A stretch of DNA of 5,476 nucleotides, taken from contig CAKQBP010000103.1 of the NCBI GenBank assembly GCA_934216375.1, positions 1 to 5,476 on the forward strand. The letters are read 5' to 3'. The position numbers were made by a program, and so were the translations under genes. Under the pieces are notes generated by a model, which was given only the letters and a program-made list of their open reading frames with translations, did no database searches and was not told the DNA's origin. Position 1 is the stretch's first letter. Each line of letters opens with the position of its first letter. Shown in pieces: positions 5,200 through 5,476 of this stretch. The DNA comes from an uncultured Veillonella sp. Its GTDB lineage: Bacteria > Bacillota > Negativicutes > Veillonellales > Veillonellaceae.

Positions 5200-5260
5200 A
5201 CTTATAGTATGTATGACTAGTATTGTTATCTATTGAAACGCATTAGCTATGATTAGGTAG

Positions 5261-5476
5261 CTATATTGGTTGTGCATTGCCACCTAGTATGTTCCAGTCC
5301 TCAAAGAAGTCAGGATAGGATTTTGTGATAGCTTGGCTATCTTTTAATATCACAGGATTTTCACTGATGAGGGCCATCAATGTACCTGCCATAACAAGGC
5401 GATGGTCGTTAACACAATCACCTTGTCCTCCTTTTAGTATACCACTACCGATGATATATAGGTCATCACCATCTTC
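5261..5476 (-). CDS. aroA: 3-phosphoshikimate 1-carboxyvinyltransferase (EPSP synthase), C-terminal part
   Basis: Only the last 71 codons are inside the window; the frame runs off the right edge and ends at TAG (5261-5263). EPSP synthase transfers enolpyruvyl from phosphoenolpyruvate to shikimate-3-phosphate. The fragment reads EDGDDLYIIGS, then VNDHRLVMAGTLMAL, then ITKSYPDFFEDWNILGG. These are the typical terminal blocks of the family: NDHR carries the arginine equivalent to E. coli Arg386, and the K-S-Y-P-D-F lysine corresponds to Lys411, both phosphoenolpyruvate or phosphate contacts. It was too short for a size-filtered ORF search but is clear from motifs. It lies upstream of aroC in the same direction and catalyses the preceding step, which supports an aroA-aroC-pheA operon. 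Herbicide-sensitivity class cannot be judged because the N-terminal part is absent. Confidence 0.93.
   Translation of the reverse strand, partial: EDGDDLYIIGSGILKGGQGDCVNDHRLVMAGTLMALISENPVILKDSQAITKSYPDFFEDWNILGGNAQPI

Noticed and set aside
5201..5227. Promoter for aroC (TATAAG with ATAACA 17 bp upstream)
   Set aside because: Transcription would start at the ribosome binding site itself, leaving no usable leader. Cotranscription from aroA is more likely.

Overview
This window is a block of aromatic amino acid (shikimate/chorismate) biosynthesis genes from a low-GC bacterium. Its AT-rich spacers, consistent AGGAG-type ribosome binding sites and subfamily flavour suggest Bacillota, most likely a Negativicute such as Veillonella. 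The genus is an inference from style and gene set and was not checked against a database.

Layout. The + strand carries only the 3' half of a type I 3-dehydroquinate dehydratase gene (aroD, to 439), closed by a strong hairpin terminator. All other genes are on the - strand. Read in their own direction they are: the 3' end of aroA (EPSP synthase, 5476-5261), aroC (chorismate synthase, 5186-4092), pheA (chorismate mutase/prephenate dehydratase with a C-terminal ACT domain, 4105-2966, overlapping aroC by 14 bp), and a fused aroE-aroK gene (shikimate dehydrogenase plus shikimate kinase, 2841-1606). A terminator follows at 1468-1430. Beyond it lies a separate - strand gene (1185-625) for an antitoxin-like protein with two RelB/DinJ-type ribbon-helix-helix domains.

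Together the aro genes cover dehydroquinate to dehydroshikimate (aroD), to shikimate and shikimate-3-phosphate (aroE-aroK), to EPSP (aroA), to chorismate (aroC), to prephenate and phenylpyruvate (pheA, the phenylalanine branch). A hairpin and a candidate internal promoter lie between pheA and aroE-aroK and could set expression of the fusion separately.

The least ordinary part is 466-1430. The antitoxin-like gene has no visible toxin partner and contains a duplicated DNA-binding domain. It ends at a TAA after which the same frame stays open for 17 codons that read like the missing C-terminal end of a RelB/DinJ protein, so it looks truncated by a nonsense change. Upstream of it are three palindromes, one covering the -35 and spacer of a candidate promoter. 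The rest of the window is standard metabolism, well supported by catalytic motifs.
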